This document shows, piece by piece, positions 36,884 through 46,745 of a stretch of 64,000 bases of DNA. A program made the translations under genes and the position numbers. Where the stretch lies: contig NZ_JAMXMV010000028.1 in the NCBI RefSeq assembly GCF_024055715.1, forward strand, positions 18,531 through 82,530, in the 5' to 3' direction. The notes below the pieces were generated by a model. It worked only from the letters and a program-made list of their open reading frames with translations. It had not been told where the DNA came from and ran no database searches. Within the stretch, counting starts at the first letter, position 1, and every line of letters begins with the position of its first letter. The DNA comes from Actinoallomurus soli (GTDB taxonomy: Bacteria; Actinomycetota; Actinomycetes; Streptosporangiales; Streptosporangiaceae).

Positions 36884-37018
36884 GTGACGCCGCAGCGGGC
36901 CGTACCGACCGGCACTTCCGACTGGCTGCCCTGGCTCGCCGCAGCCATGGCCCCGGACGCGGACGCCGTCTCCTCGCGCCTCCACCACGGCGCCCGTTCC
37001 AGTGAAAGCGGGTACTGA
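36884..37018 (+). CDS. Short ORF (44 aa) coupled to a CvnD-type GTPase gene
   Basis: The GTG at 36884 stands eight bases after a very strong ribosome site (AGGAAGAGGAG, 36865-36875). The product starts VTPQRAVPTGTSDWLPWLA, has two tryptophans and a DADAV stretch and ends HHGARSSESGY. The stop is four bases before the GTPase ATG at 37023, so translation of the two is coupled. The GTPase itself has only a poor ribosome site. This could be a genuine small protein, a partner of the GTPase, or a leader peptide, or the degraded 3' end of a missing conservon gene. I know no homologue. Confidence 0.5.
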   Translation: MTPQRAVPTGTSDWLPWLAAAMAPDADAVSSRLHHGARSSESGY

Positions 37019-37022
37019 GAAA

Positions 37023-37613
37023 ATGCAGATGGGAACCCAGCTCGCGGTCAAGGTGCTGGTCGCCGGTGGATTCGGGGCGGGCAAGACCACCCTGGTCAAC
37101 ACGGTCAGCGAGATCCAGACGCTGCGCACCGAGGAGATGCTCACCTCCCAGAGCGTCGGCGTCGACGACACCTCCGGCGTCGAGCAGAAGACCACCACGA
37201 CCGTGGCGATGGACTTCGGCCGTATCACGCTCGGCGACGGGCTCGTCCTCTACGTCTTCGGTACGCCGGGGCAGAAGCGGTTCTGGTTCATGTGGGACGA
37301 ACTGGCCGTCGGCGCGATCGGCGCGGTCGTCCTCGCCGACACCCGGCGCCTGGCGGACTGCTTCTCCTCGATCGACTTCTTCGAGCGCCGCGGCATGCCG
37401 TTCATCGTCGGGCTCAACCGCTTCGAGGGCGCTGCCCAGCCCGACATCGACGCGGTCCGGGGCGCGCTCGACCTCGACCCGCACGTGCCGGTGATCACCT
37501 GTGACGCCCGGGAGCGGGAGTCGGTCAAGCAGGTGCTCATCACCCTGGTCGAGCACGTCCTCGGCACCCGGCAGCGGCAGCGCCAGCGGTCGGCCGCCGC
37601 CTACAACGCCTGA
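37023..37613 (+). CDS. Conservon CvnD-type small GTPase, orphan
   Basis: 196 aa. G1 GGFGAGKTT near residue 20, conserved MLTSQSVGVDDTSGVEQKTTTTVAMDFGRI switch region (partly quoted by position: ~42-72), G3 VFGTPGQKRFWFMWDE, degenerate G4 GLNRFEGA and a TCDAR G5. This matches the CvnD GTPases of streptomycete conservons (cvnA kinase, cvnB roadblock, cvnC DUF742, cvnD), which act like eukaryotic G-protein switches at the membrane. Here the kinase, roadblock and DUF742 genes are absent and the only upstream partner is a 44-codon ORF. ATG 37023 is chosen; GTG 37002 and ATG 37029 are alternatives. The last codons are part of a tandem repeat. Confidence 0.85.
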   Translation: MQMGTQLAVKVLVAGGFGAGKTTLVNTVSEIQTLRTEEMLTSQSVGVDDTSGVEQKTTTTVAMDFGRITLGDGLVLYVFGTPGQKRFWFMWDELAVGAIGAVVLADTRRLADCFSSIDFFERRGMPFIVGLNRFEGAAQPDIDAVRGALDLDPHVPVITCDARERESVKQVLITLVEHVLGTRQRQRQRSAAAYNA

Positions 37614-37753
37614 CGAGGACCGCCTGACGGGGCGCCGCCTACAACGCCTGACGAGGACCGCCTGACGGGGCGCCGCCTACAACGCCTGACGAGGACCGCC
37701 TGACGGGGCGCCGCCTACGACGGCTGACGGGGGCCGCCTGAGGGGGCGCGCCG
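37601..37753. repeat. 38-bp tandem repeat including the 3' end of the GTPase gene
   Basis: Three identical copies, 37601-37638, 37639-37676 and 37677-37714, each beginning ctacaacgcctgacgaggac, and a fourth degenerate copy to ~37753. The first copy contains the last codons (Tyr-Asn-Ala-stop) of the GTPase gene, so each later unit carries a duplicate of that gene end. Confidence 0.9.
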
Positions 37754-37815
37754 CCCGCCACGCCTGAGGGGGCGCGCCGCCCGCCACGCCTGACGGGGCG
37801 CGCCGCCCGCCAGCG
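37741..37815. repeat. 26-bp tandem repeat
   Basis: Two identical copies at 37741-37766 and 37767-37792, both starting agggggcgcgccgcccgcca, with a third near-identical copy from 37793. It directly follows and partly overlaps the 38-bp repeat array. Confidence 0.85.
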
Positions 37816-37832
37816 CCAGACCGCAGGAGAAT

Positions 37833-37861
37833 GGCCCGGCCGGAAACCGGCCGGGCCTTTT
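37833..37861. terminator. Strong terminator between the GTPase gene and pepN
   Basis: 11-bp perfect stem (ggcccggccgg / ccggccgggcc), loop aaa, followed by four T. Lies between convergent genes. Confidence 0.88.
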
Positions 37862-37872
37862 CCACGCACTCC

Positions 37873-40404
37873 TTACGCGCTCTGGCGGTCCTTCTCCCGC
37901 GCCCGCAGGGCACGGGCGACGCCGTCGCGCCCCTCGACGAGGAGGCGGCGCAGGGCCGACGGCGGGTTCTCCGCCTCGAGGTACGCCGTGGTGCGGTCGA
38001 TCGTGGCCGGCGAGATCACCAGGAACGGGTAGGCGGTCTCGGCGAACGTGCTGGCCATGTCGCTGGACCACGACGACCAGACGCGGCCGACCTCGGCGAA
38101 GTACTTCTCGACGTACGGCTCCAGCAGCGAGATGTCGTCGGTGTCGACGAAACCGCCGAGCGTGGCGCGGTACAGCGCGTTCGGCAGCTCGCCGCCGATG
38201 ATGCGCTCCCACGCCGCGGCCTTGGCCTCGGCGGTCGGGATCGCGGCGCGGCCGGCGACGGCGTGCCGCTCGCCCGCGGCGGTCGCGTCGCGGCGCAGTT
38301 CCGCCTCGACCTCCTCCTCGCCGGCCGCGCCGCGGACGACGAGACGGCGCAGCAGCGACCAGCGCAGGTCCGTGTCGACGACCAGGCCGTCCAGCGTGGT
38401 GGATCCGTCGAGGAGGCCGCGGACGTACGCGACGTGCTCCTCGGAGGTGGCCACCGACACGAACGCCTGGGTGTAGGCGAGCTGCCAGTCCGAGCCGGGC
38501 TCGGCCTCGGACAGCAGCGTGTGCAGCTCGTCGGCCAGCAGGCGGTAGCCGGTCTCCCGCCACGCGGGGTCGGCGTACTGCGAGGTCGCCAGCCGCGCCT
38601 GCCGCAGCAGCGTCTGGGCCACCGAGACGTCCGTGACGCCGCGGATGCCCGACAGCACCAGCCGGACGTAGTCGCGCGCGGCCAGCTCGGCGTCCCGGCA
38701 CATGTCCCAGGCCGCCGACCAGCACAGCGCCCGCGGCAGGCCCTCGGTGATCTCCCCGATGCCGTCCACGAGCGTGCGCAGCGAGTGCTCGTCGAGGCGG
38801 ACCTTGGCGTAGGTCAGGTCGTCGTCGTTGACCAGGACCAGGTCCGGGCGGCTCTCACCGACCAGCTCGGCGACCTCCGTACGGGCGCCGACGACGTCGA
38901 GCTCGACCCGCCTGCGGCGCACGATGCCCTCGTCGGTCCGGTCGTACAGGCCGATCGCCACGCGGTGCGAGCGCAGCGTCGGGTGGTTCTCCGGCGCCTC
39001 CTGCAGCACCGCGAACGAGGTGAAGCGGCCCTCGTCGTCGACCTCGTACGACGGGCGCAGCGTGTTGACGCCGGCCGTCTCCAGCCACTCCTTCGACCAG
39101 GAGGTCAGGTCGCGGCCCGAGGTCTCTTCGAGGGCGTCGAGCAGGTCGGACAGCGAGGTGTTGCCCCACGCGTGCCGGTCGAAGTAGGCGCGGACGCCGC
39201 TGAAGAAGTTGTCCCGCCCGACGTAGGCGACGAGCTGCTTCAGGACGCTGGCGCCCTTGGCGTACGTGATGCCGTCGAAGTTGACCTCGACCGCCCGGAT
39301 GTCGGGGATGTCGGCGGAGATCGGGTGGGTCGACGGGAGCTGGTCCTGGCGGTACGCCCAGGTCTTCCAGAGGTTCGCGAAGGTCGTCCAGGCCCCCGTC
39401 CACCGGGTGGCCTCCGACTGGCAGAGCACGCTCATGTACGTCGCGAACGACTCGTTCAGCCACAGATCGTCCCACCAGCGCATGGTGACCAGGTCGCCGA
39501 ACCACATGTGCGCCATCTCGTGCAGGATCGTCTCGGCGCGGCGCTCGTAGGCGGCGTCGGTGACCCGCGACCGGAAGACGTAGTCCTCCAGGAACGTGAC
39601 GCAGCCGGCGTTCTCCATGGCGCCCGCGTTGAACTCCGGCACGAACAGCTGGTCGTACTTGTCGAAGGGGTACGGCCGGGCGAAGGCGCGGCGGAAGAAG
39701 TCGAAGCCCTGCTTGGTGACCTCGAAGATCGCGTCGGCGTCGAAGTGCTCGGCGAGGCTGGCACGGCAGTAGGCGCCGAGCGGGATGCGCTGGCCGTCGG
39801 CGACGTACTCGTCGCGCTCCACGTGGTACGGACCGGCCACCAGGGCGGTGATGTAGGTGGAGATCCCGGGCGTCGCCGGGAAGTGCCAGCGGCCGCCCTC
39901 GGCGCGGTCGGGCGCGTTGTTGGTGATGACCTGCCAGTGCTCCGGGGCGGTCACGCTCAGCTCGAACCGTGCCTTCAGGTCCGGCTGGTCGAAGCAGGCG
40001 TACATGCGGTGCGCGTCGCAGGTCTCGAACTGCGTGTAGAGGTACGCCTCCTGGTCGACCGGGTCGACGAAACGGTGGAGTCCCTCGCCGGTGCGGGAGT
40101 AGGCGTTGTCGGAGATCACGCGCAGCTCGTTCTCGGCGGCGAGCCCGGGCAGCGGGATGCGGCCCTTCTCCGGGTCGTACGATCCGGGGTCGAGCGCCTT
40201 GCCGTTGAGGGTGATCTCGCGGACCGTCGCGTCGTGGAGGTCGACGAAACTGGACGCGCCGGGCTCGGCGCAGCCGAACCTGATGGTGGTGTCCGAGACG
40301 AACGTCTCCGCTCCCGCCGTGAGGTCGAGATCGACCTCGTACGACTCGACGGTCAGCAGCCGGGCGCGCTCCCGCGCCTCATCGCGCGTCAGATTGCCAG
40401 CCAA
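37873..40404 (-). CDS. pepN: Aminopeptidase N (M1 family)
   Basis: 843 aa. Zinc peptidase removing N-terminal residues in the cytosol. The substrate motif GAMEN (in EFNAGAMENAGCVTF) and the zinc site HEMAHMWFGDLVTMRWWDDLWLNE (H-E-x2-H-x18-E) are intact, followed by the C-terminal ERAP1-like helical domain (ETAGVNTLRPSYEVDDEG onward). TTG 40404 is chosen: on its strand GCGAGGAG lies six bases before it and the product starts like streptomycete PepN (AGNLTRDEARERARLLTV). Upstream codons would be unrelated. Confidence 0.95.
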   Translation of the reverse strand: MAGNLTRDEARERARLLTVESYEVDLDLTAGAETFVSDTTIRFGCAEPGASSFVDLHDATVREITLNGKALDPGSYDPEKGRIPLPGLAAENELRVISDNAYSRTGEGLHRFVDPVDQEAYLYTQFETCDAHRMYACFDQPDLKARFELSVTAPEHWQVITNNAPDRAEGGRWHFPATPGISTYITALVAGPYHVERDEYVADGQRIPLGAYCRASLAEHFDADAIFEVTKQGFDFFRRAFARPYPFDKYDQLFVPEFNAGAMENAGCVTFLEDYVFRSRVTDAAYERRAETILHEMAHMWFGDLVTMRWWDDLWLNESFATYMSVLCQSEATRWTGAWTTFANLWKTWAYRQDQLPSTHPISADIPDIRAVEVNFDGITYAKGASVLKQLVAYVGRDNFFSGVRAYFDRHAWGNTSLSDLLDALEETSGRDLTSWSKEWLETAGVNTLRPSYEVDDEGRFTSFAVLQEAPENHPTLRSHRVAIGLYDRTDEGIVRRRRVELDVVGARTEVAELVGESRPDLVLVNDDDLTYAKVRLDEHSLRTLVDGIGEITEGLPRALCWSAAWDMCRDAELAARDYVRLVLSGIRGVTDVSVAQTLLRQARLATSQYADPAWRETGYRLLADELHTLLSEAEPGSDWQLAYTQAFVSVATSEEHVAYVRGLLDGSTTLDGLVVDTDLRWSLLRRLVVRGAAGEEEVEAELRRDATAAGERHAVAGRAAIPTAEAKAAAWERIIGGELPNALYRATLGGFVDTDDISLLEPYVEKYFAEVGRVWSSWSSDMASTFAETAYPFLVISPATIDRTTAYLEAENPPSALRRLLVEGRDGVARALRAREKDRQSA

Positions 40405-40705
40405 GTGAACTCCTCGCCTCGTTTCACGACGTCGTGGTGGTATCAACGGTACGGCTCAGGGCGTGGCGGCACGAACGGCAGGGCCGCCCCACCGCCCATC
40501 TAACCGTGAGTTGGCGATCACGCCCCCGGATCTGGGGGAACTCCCGGCGGAATGCCGACCGGAACGCGTCGGTTGCCGGTTACGGGGGCCGGCGTCGCAG
40601 CGACGCCCGGCCCCCGCGAGACGGGCCGGCGACCTCGATGTGAGGTCCGCCGGCGAGTTCGACGGCGGTCCGCGAGGACGCGCCCGAAGAGTGTGGAGGG
40701 TTGCG
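40405..40705. other. Divergent gap between pepN and the nitroreductase gene
   Basis: 301 bp. Holds a GC-rich imperfect hairpin at 40583-40616 (cgggggccggcgtcg against cgacgcccggcccccg). No gene seen. Confidence 0.5.
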
Positions 40706-41320
40706 GTGACCGATACCGAGCGCACACCGGTGGACTTCTGGTTCGACCCGAGGTGCCCGTGGGCCTGGATTACCTCGCGGTGGATCCTCGAGGTCGAGCG
40801 GCTGCGGCCCATCGACGTCCGGTGGCACGTCATGAGCCTGGCCGTGCTCAACGAGGGGCGCGACCTGCCGGAGCAGTACGTCGAGTTCATGAAGACGGCG
40901 TGGGGGCCGGTCCGCGTGTGCATCGCGGCGGAGAAGAAGTACGGCGCCGAGGTGCTGGGCTCCCTCTATACCGAGCTGGGCACCCGCTTCCACAACGAGC
41001 AGCGGAAGGACATCCGCCAGGTCATCGAGGACGCCCTCGAGGCGGCCGGCCTCGACCGGGCGCTGTCGGCGGCCGCCGACAGCGACGAGTACGACGAGGC
41101 GCTGCGAGCCTCGCACACCGACGGCATGGACCGTGTCGGCTACGAGGTCGGCACGCCGGTGATCTCGGTGGAGGGCGCGTCCTTCTTCGGCCCGGTCGTG
41201 TCGCCGATCCCGCGCGGCGAGGCCGCGGCGAAGCTCTGGGACGGCGTCCGCCTCGTCGCGGGCACGGACGGCTTCTTCGAGCTCAAGCGCAGCCGCACGC
41301 GCGACCCGATCTTCGACTGA
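40706..41320 (+). CDS. Mycothiol-dependent nitroreductase-like protein (Rv2466c family, DsbA fold)
   Basis: 204 aa. Thioredoxin-fold protein with a DsbA-like helical insertion. The N-terminal FWFDPRCPWAWITSRWILEV aligns with mycobacterial Rv2466c, and WHVMSLAVLNEGRDLPEQY, GTPVISVEGASFFGPVVSPIPRGE and FFELKRSRTRDP complete the family pattern. The active site is Cys17-Pro-Trp-Ala20 rather than CPWC, so it is a monothiol enzyme, probably working through mycothiol mixed disulphides. GTG 40706 is preceded by GGAGGG. Mycothiol dependence itself points to an actinobacterium. The actual substrate is unknown. Confidence 0.88.
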   Translation: MTDTERTPVDFWFDPRCPWAWITSRWILEVERLRPIDVRWHVMSLAVLNEGRDLPEQYVEFMKTAWGPVRVCIAAEKKYGAEVLGSLYTELGTRFHNEQRKDIRQVIEDALEAAGLDRALSAAADSDEYDEALRASHTDGMDRVGYEVGTPVISVEGASFFGPVVSPIPRGEAAAKLWDGVRLVAGTDGFFELKRSRTRDPIFD

Positions 41321-41334
41321 CGGCACCCGTGGCT

Positions 41335-41368
41335 GATCGTCCACTCCGGCCGGCCAGAGTGGACGATC
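41335..41368. terminator. Terminator between the nitroreductase and YbjQ-like genes
   Basis: 12-bp perfect stem (gatcgtccactc / gagtggacgatc), 10-base loop, between convergent genes. Confidence 0.75.
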
Positions 41369-41390
41369 CGGCGCCGGTGGGCTCAGTCGG

Positions 41391-42194
41391 TCAGTCGGTG
41401 AGCGGCATGGTCATCGTCGGGTTCACCGGACGGGCGTCGGGCTGGAGGCGGCTGACGGCGGTGCCCATGCAGAAGAACTCCACCGCGTGCTCGCCCCAGA
41501 TCCAGTCGTCCTCCGACACCGAGACCCCCACGACGCCGTCCGCCCCCACCTGCTGGCACTCGTACTGCAGCCGGGCCATGGCGATCTCACGGGCGTCGTA
41601 GACGGCCTGGGTATAGGTGTCGAGCTCGGTGTTCTGGCCGGCCGCCTGGAGCACCTGACGGAACGACATGTGGGCGACGTGGTAGACGCACGTGCCCAGC
41701 ACCATCGCGCGGGGTGCCCAGCCGTGCTGGATGAGCGTCCAGAAGTCCTGGCCGGACAGGTGGGACGTGAAGGGCCGGCCCGCGGGCGTGCGCAGGCCCG
41801 GATTCCCCCGGACGGCCGTGCCCACCGCCACGAACTCCATGACGTCGGCGGACAGCGCGTACCCTCGCGCCCGGATCTCGACGCCGATCACGCCGTCGGC
41901 GCCGAGCGCGTCCGCCTCCGACTCCATGCGGGCCATGGCCAGCTCGCGCGCGTTGTACATGGCCTGGGTCAGGACGGAGAGCTCCTGGCTCACCTTCCAC
42001 CGGGTCGGCTGGGTGCCGATGTGGTAGATGCACGTCCCCATCACCAGGCCGAGCGGCTCGAATCCGGCCTGGGCGGTGAGCACGAACTCGTTCACCGACA
42101 GGTCGGAGGTGAAACACGGCCGCCCCTGGGAGGCGGCCGCGAGGCGGGACCTGGCGCTGTCGGGAAGCCGCTGTGGCTGTTGTGACTCCGGCAT
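41391..42194 (-). CDS. Tandem YbjQ/DUF74-type protein
   Basis: 267 aa made of two related halves (~25-130 and ~140-255). Each has the YbjQ pattern: FTSDLSVNEF / FTSHLSGQDFW, GLVMGTCIYHI / MVLGTCVYHVA, ARELAMARMESEADALGADG / AREIAMARLQYECQQVGADG and the strand VIGVEIRA / VVGVSVSE. YbjQ proteins are sometimes called heavy-metal-binding because of their oligomeric fold, but no function is established. ATG 42194 is the likely start; GTG 42200 two codons upstream is equally possible. No membrane segments. It lies downstream of the nickel/cobalt permease on the same strand, 54 bp away. Confidence 0.75.
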   Translation of the reverse strand: MPESQQPQRLPDSARSRLAAASQGRPCFTSDLSVNEFVLTAQAGFEPLGLVMGTCIYHIGTQPTRWKVSQELSVLTQAMYNARELAMARMESEADALGADGVIGVEIRARGYALSADVMEFVAVGTAVRGNPGLRTPAGRPFTSHLSGQDFWTLIQHGWAPRAMVLGTCVYHVAHMSFRQVLQAAGQNTELDTYTQAVYDAREIAMARLQYECQQVGADGVVGVSVSEDDWIWGEHAVEFFCMGTAVSRLQPDARPVNPTMTMPLTD

Positions 42195-42254
42195 ACTCAC
42201 GCGCCGAGCGTAGAGGCGGGAATCTCCGGGAGTACAGAGCAGAATTCAAGCGGC

Positions 42255-43358
42255 TCAGGCGTCGGAGTCCTGGAGGGCGGCCGACCAGCGCTGCTCGATC
42301 CGGCCGAGCTTCCAGACCGCCAGCGCCCCGACCCAGACCACCACGAGCAGGCCGGTGACCACGAAACCGGCCGTGTTCAGGTCCAGGCCCGCGATCCAGT
42401 CCCAGAAGCCCCCGCGCAGCCCGAACCGGTCCTGGGCGACCTGCAGCAGCTCGGTACCGCCGATCACGAAGGCGAACGCCACCGAGATCCCGGTCAGGAC
42501 GATGTTGTAGAAGATCTTGCGGACCGGGTTCGAGAACGCCCAGCCGTACGCGAAGTTCATGAACGTGCCGTCGATGCTGTCCCACAGTGACATGCCGGCC
42601 GCGAAGATCACCGGCAGGCACAGCACCGCGTACCAGGGGAGGGAACTCGCGGCGGCGGCCGAGCCGGCGAGGGCCAGCAGGCCGACCTCCGTGGCCGTGT
42701 CGAAGCCCAGCCCGAACAGGAAGCCCAGCGGGTACATCTGCCACGGCTTGGTGATCGCCTTCGTGAAGCGGCCCAGGAAGCGGTTCATGAACCCCCGGTT
42801 GTCGAGCTGGGCCTCCAGCGCGGCCTCGTCGTAGACGCCCGCGCGCATCTCGCGGAACACCTTCACGATGCCCAGCAGGATCACCAGGTTGATGATCGCG
42901 ATGATGGCGAGGAAGGTCCCGGACACGGTCGGGCCGATCGTGCCGGTGATCTGGTGCAGCCCGGAGTTCTCGTCGGCGACCCCGTTGGACAGAGCCTTGA
43001 CGCCGAAGCCGAGCAGCAGGCAGCCGACGAAGACCACCGACGAGTGACCCAGCGAGAACCAGAACCCCACCGACACCGGGCGCTGGCCGTCGGACATCAG
43101 CTTCCGGGTCGTGTTGTCGATCGCCGCGAGGTGGTCCGCGTCGAACGCGTGCCGCATGCCGAGCGCGTACGCCGTCAGCGCGATCCCGACGCCGAACAGC
43201 TTCCCGTTGCCCAGGTGGTAGTGGCCGGGCAGGACGAGGAGCAGCAGGATCCCCCAGCCGACGACGTGCAACAGCGCCACGAAGCCGGCCATCCCGGCGA
43301 GGCGCCCCCACTCCGCCCGGCCGAGCCGGGTACGTGCCGCGGACCGCACCGTCGTCAT
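42255..43358 (-). CDS. NiCoT-family nickel/cobalt transporter (HoxN/NixA)
   Basis: 367 aa, about eight membrane helices. The family signature [13 protein letters not shown] (H-x4-D-H) is in helix II, and [13 protein letters not shown] and [14 protein letters not shown] in later helices are the other two NiCoT motifs. Imports Ni2+ or Co2+, the cofactors of urease/Ni-SOD or cobalamin. The ATG at 43358 follows GAGGAGG at six bases on its strand. A start at 43409 would add unrelated residues. A Nur-like operator lies 62 bp upstream, which favours nickel. Confidence 0.93.
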   Translation of the reverse strand: MTTVRSAARTRLGRAEWGRLAGMAGFVALLHVVGWGILLLLVLPGHYHLGNGKLFGVGIALTAYALGMRHAFDADHLAAIDNTTRKLMSDGQRPVSVGFWFSLGHSSVVFVGCLLLGFGVKALSNGVADENSGLHQITGTIGPTVSGTFLAIIAIINLVILLGIVKVFREMRAGVYDEAALEAQLDNRGFMNRFLGRFTKAITKPWQMYPLGFLFGLGFDTATEVGLLALAGSAAAASSLPWYAVLCLPVIFAAGMSLWDSIDGTFMNFAYGWAFSNPVRKIFYNIVLTGISVAFAFVIGGTELLQVAQDRFGLRGGFWDWIAGLDLNTAGFVVTGLLVVVWVGALAVWKLGRIEQRWSAALQDSDA

Positions 43359-43419
43359 CCATCCTCCTCGTGCCGCCGTGAGCGCTGGAAGGCGCTCCCC
43401 TTCCGCCATTCAATCCCTA

Positions 43420-43436
43420 TTGCAAAACACTTGCAA
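43420..43436. promoter_or_regulatory. Nur-like nickel operator (TTGCAA-N5-TTGCAA)
   Basis: Two TTGCAA hexamers separated by five bases (aacac) match the streptomycete Nur box as I recall it, tTGCaa-N5-ttGCAA. TTGCAA is palindromic, so the site reads equally on both strands. Upstream of the nickel/cobalt permease. Confidence 0.75.
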
Positions 43437-43554
43437 CAGCCGATCGTGTGCCGATCGAGCCATCCACGCTCCCGGGAGCGCCGCCGGCGGGGGACCCATA
43501 TCCCTCACCTGGACGGTTGGTCGGCGCTCGGCGACCGGGGGAAGGATGAATGAC

Positions 43555-44964
<1,410 letters not shown>

Positions 44965-44991
44965 GGGCTTCCGGCGTCTTGCACGACGGGC

Positions 44992-44997
44992 TAGGGT
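44992..44997 (+). promoter_or_regulatory. -10 hexamer for a leaderless transcript
   Basis: TAGGGT ends six bases before the ATG at 45004, with no ribosome site between. Confidence 0.4.
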
Positions 44998-45003
44998 CCC
45001 GCC

Positions 45004-45900
45004 ATGCGATCTCGGGTGATCGGGGCGGTCATCGGCGGCGTCGGCGCGATCCTCGCGGTCGCCCTCCTGGCGGGCAACCAGTGGTCCGTCGACGCCATCA
45101 CGCGGCACGACCTCTATACGAACGACAAGATCGGGCCCCTCGCGCAGTACCTGACGTTCCCGAGCTGGCGCGTCAGCCCGCTGCGCGCCGCCGTCCTGTT
45201 GCCGGCCGACGTGGGCACGCTGGCGTTCCTGGTGTTCACCGCGCTGCTGATCGTCCCGGCGGTCCGCTCCATCGTCCCGCGCACCGGCGCGCCGGGGCGG
45301 CCGCCCGTTCCCGTGGGCGCCGGCGGCGGGGAGGTCCGGGGCGGGGCGTTCGGCGCGCTCGTCTGTGGCTGGTGGGCGACCGTCGTCGCCGGCGCCCTGG
45401 CGGGCCTGGTCCGCGGCGTGGTGCTGAACGCGCTGGAGCCACTGCCCGGCATGAGCTGGCGGTTCACCTGGTCGAGCCTGGGCAGCGGCGCGGGTTTCGG
45501 CCTCTTCTTCGGCTGGCTCGTCGGCCTGGGCGTCCTCATCGGCCTCGGCCGCCGACGCGCGCACCCCGCCTTCCCGCCGCCCGGCGTGCCCGCACCCGCC
45601 GCGCCGTACGCTCCGCCCGGCCCGCCCACGCCGGCCGCTCCGTACGCCCCGCCGCAGCCGGGCTGGGGCGCTCCGCCGCCCCAGCCGGGGTTCGGTGAGG
45701 TCCCGGCCACACCGCCTCCCACGGCGCGCCCGCTGCCGCCGGGACCCGCCGTTCAGGCCGCTCCGCCACCCTCGTACGTGCCGGATCCCGAACCGGATCC
45801 GGCGGAGGCGCCGCACCAGCGGCCGGAGCGCGGCCGGTCGGAGGACCGGACGCTCGACCCGGAGCCCTGGCGGCGCGAACCCGGCCCCGATCCCTCCTGA
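45004..45900 (+). CDS. Four-helix membrane protein with proline-rich tail
   Basis: 298 aa of unknown function. Four hydrophobic segments: ~5-24 (IGAVIGGVGAILAVALLAG), ~65-88, ~117-137 and ~155-181 (FGLFFGWLVGLGVLIGLG). The C-terminal ~110 residues are a disordered Pro/Ala-rich tail with PGVPAPAAPYAPPGPPTPA-like repeats ending PDPEPDPAEAP, presumably cytoplasmic. No motif points to an activity. Start ATG 45004 has a -10-like TAGGGT six bases upstream. Independent monocistronic gene before rpiB. Confidence 0.7.
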   Translation: MRSRVIGAVIGGVGAILAVALLAGNQWSVDAITRHDLYTNDKIGPLAQYLTFPSWRVSPLRAAVLLPADVGTLAFLVFTALLIVPAVRSIVPRTGAPGRPPVPVGAGGGEVRGGAFGALVCGWWATVVAGALAGLVRGVVLNALEPLPGMSWRFTWSSLGSGAGFGLFFGWLVGLGVLIGLGRRRAHPAFPPPGVPAPAAPYAPPGPPTPAAPYAPPQPGWGAPPPQPGFGEVPATPPPTARPLPPGPAVQAAPPPSYVPDPEPDPAEAPHQRPERGRSEDRTLDPEPWRREPGPDPS

Positions 45901-45982
45901 CGGCCCCCGTCCGCTCGTACGCCCGCCCCTGCCGAGCCCCCAGGCGTAGGGCGGGCCGTACCGACCTGACAGACTTTGGCCC

Positions 45983-46453
45983 ATGCGCGTCTATCTCGGT
46001 TCCGACCACGCGGGCTACGAACTCAAGCAGCATTTGATCGGATGGCTCACCGAGCACGGGCACGAGCCGGTCGACTGCGGGCCGAAGGAGTACGACCCCC
46101 AGGACGACTATCCGCCGTTCGTCATGGACGCGGCCGCCCGCACCGCGGCGGAGCCCGGATCGCTCGGCGTCGTCATCGGCGGCTCCGGGAACGGCGAGGC
46201 GATCGCCGCGAACAAGGTCCCCGGCGTACGCGCCGCCCTCGCCTGGAACGAGGAGACCGCACGCCTCGGCCGCGAGCACAATGACGCGAACGTCATCAGC
46301 GTCGGCGCGCGCATGCACACCACCGACGAGGCCACCCGGTTCGTGGAGATCTTCCTCGACACGCCGTTCTCCGGCGAGGAGCGCCACGTACGGCGCATCG
46401 CCATGCTGACGGCCTACGAGAAGACCGGCGACCTGCCCCGCCTGCCGGACTGA
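45983..46453 (+). CDS. rpiB: Ribose-5-phosphate isomerase B
   Basis: 156 aa. Interconverts ribose 5-phosphate and ribulose 5-phosphate. SDHAGYELK at the N-terminus and IGGSGNGEAIAANKV bind substrate. In place of the enterobacterial catalytic cysteine, the actinobacterial Gly-Asn-Gly-Glu arrangement is present. RHVRRIAMLTAYE is the family C-terminus. ATG 45983 gives the standard RpiB start MRVYLGSDHAG. CAGACT lies seven bases before the ATG, so the message may be leaderless. Confidence 0.95.
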   Translation: MRVYLGSDHAGYELKQHLIGWLTEHGHEPVDCGPKEYDPQDDYPPFVMDAAARTAAEPGSLGVVIGGSGNGEAIAANKVPGVRAALAWNEETARLGREHNDANVISVGARMHTTDEATRFVEIFLDTPFSGEERHVRRIAMLTAYEKTGDLPRLPD

Positions 46454-46484
46454 TCCGCGCGACGGGAGCGACCAGGGCCACCGG

Positions 46485-46700
46485 GCCCGGCGCACCCGGC
46501 CGCACGGGGCGGAAGGGCCGGCCGGCGCCGCAAGGACCGGCGCAGGCGCCGTAAGGGCGGAGCAACGCGGGCGGCGCCGTGAGCTCCGGCGTGCGGGCGG
46601 CGCCGTGATGGCGCAGCCGAGGGCCGGTGTACGGGCGGCGTCGTGAGGGCGGGGTGTCTTGTCCAGGCGGCGCCGCAGGGGCGGAGCTCACGAGCGACGG
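46485..46700. repeat. GC-rich degenerate repeats downstream of rpiB
   Basis: The phrase cgggcggcg(c/t)cgtgag recurs at roughly 40-45-base intervals (near 46568, 46603 and 46634), with related ggcgccgcaagg/ggcgccgtaagg units before it. The stretch between rpiB and the small basic protein has no coding frame I trust. Confidence 0.6.
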
Positions 46701-46745
46701 ATCCGGGCCGGCGGGGTGTGCGGCCGCCGGAACCGGAACGAGCGA

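Noticed and set aside
37601..37815. Repeat array resembling a CRISPR
   Set aside because: Units are contiguous without unique spacers and no cas genes are near; it is a simple tandem duplication.
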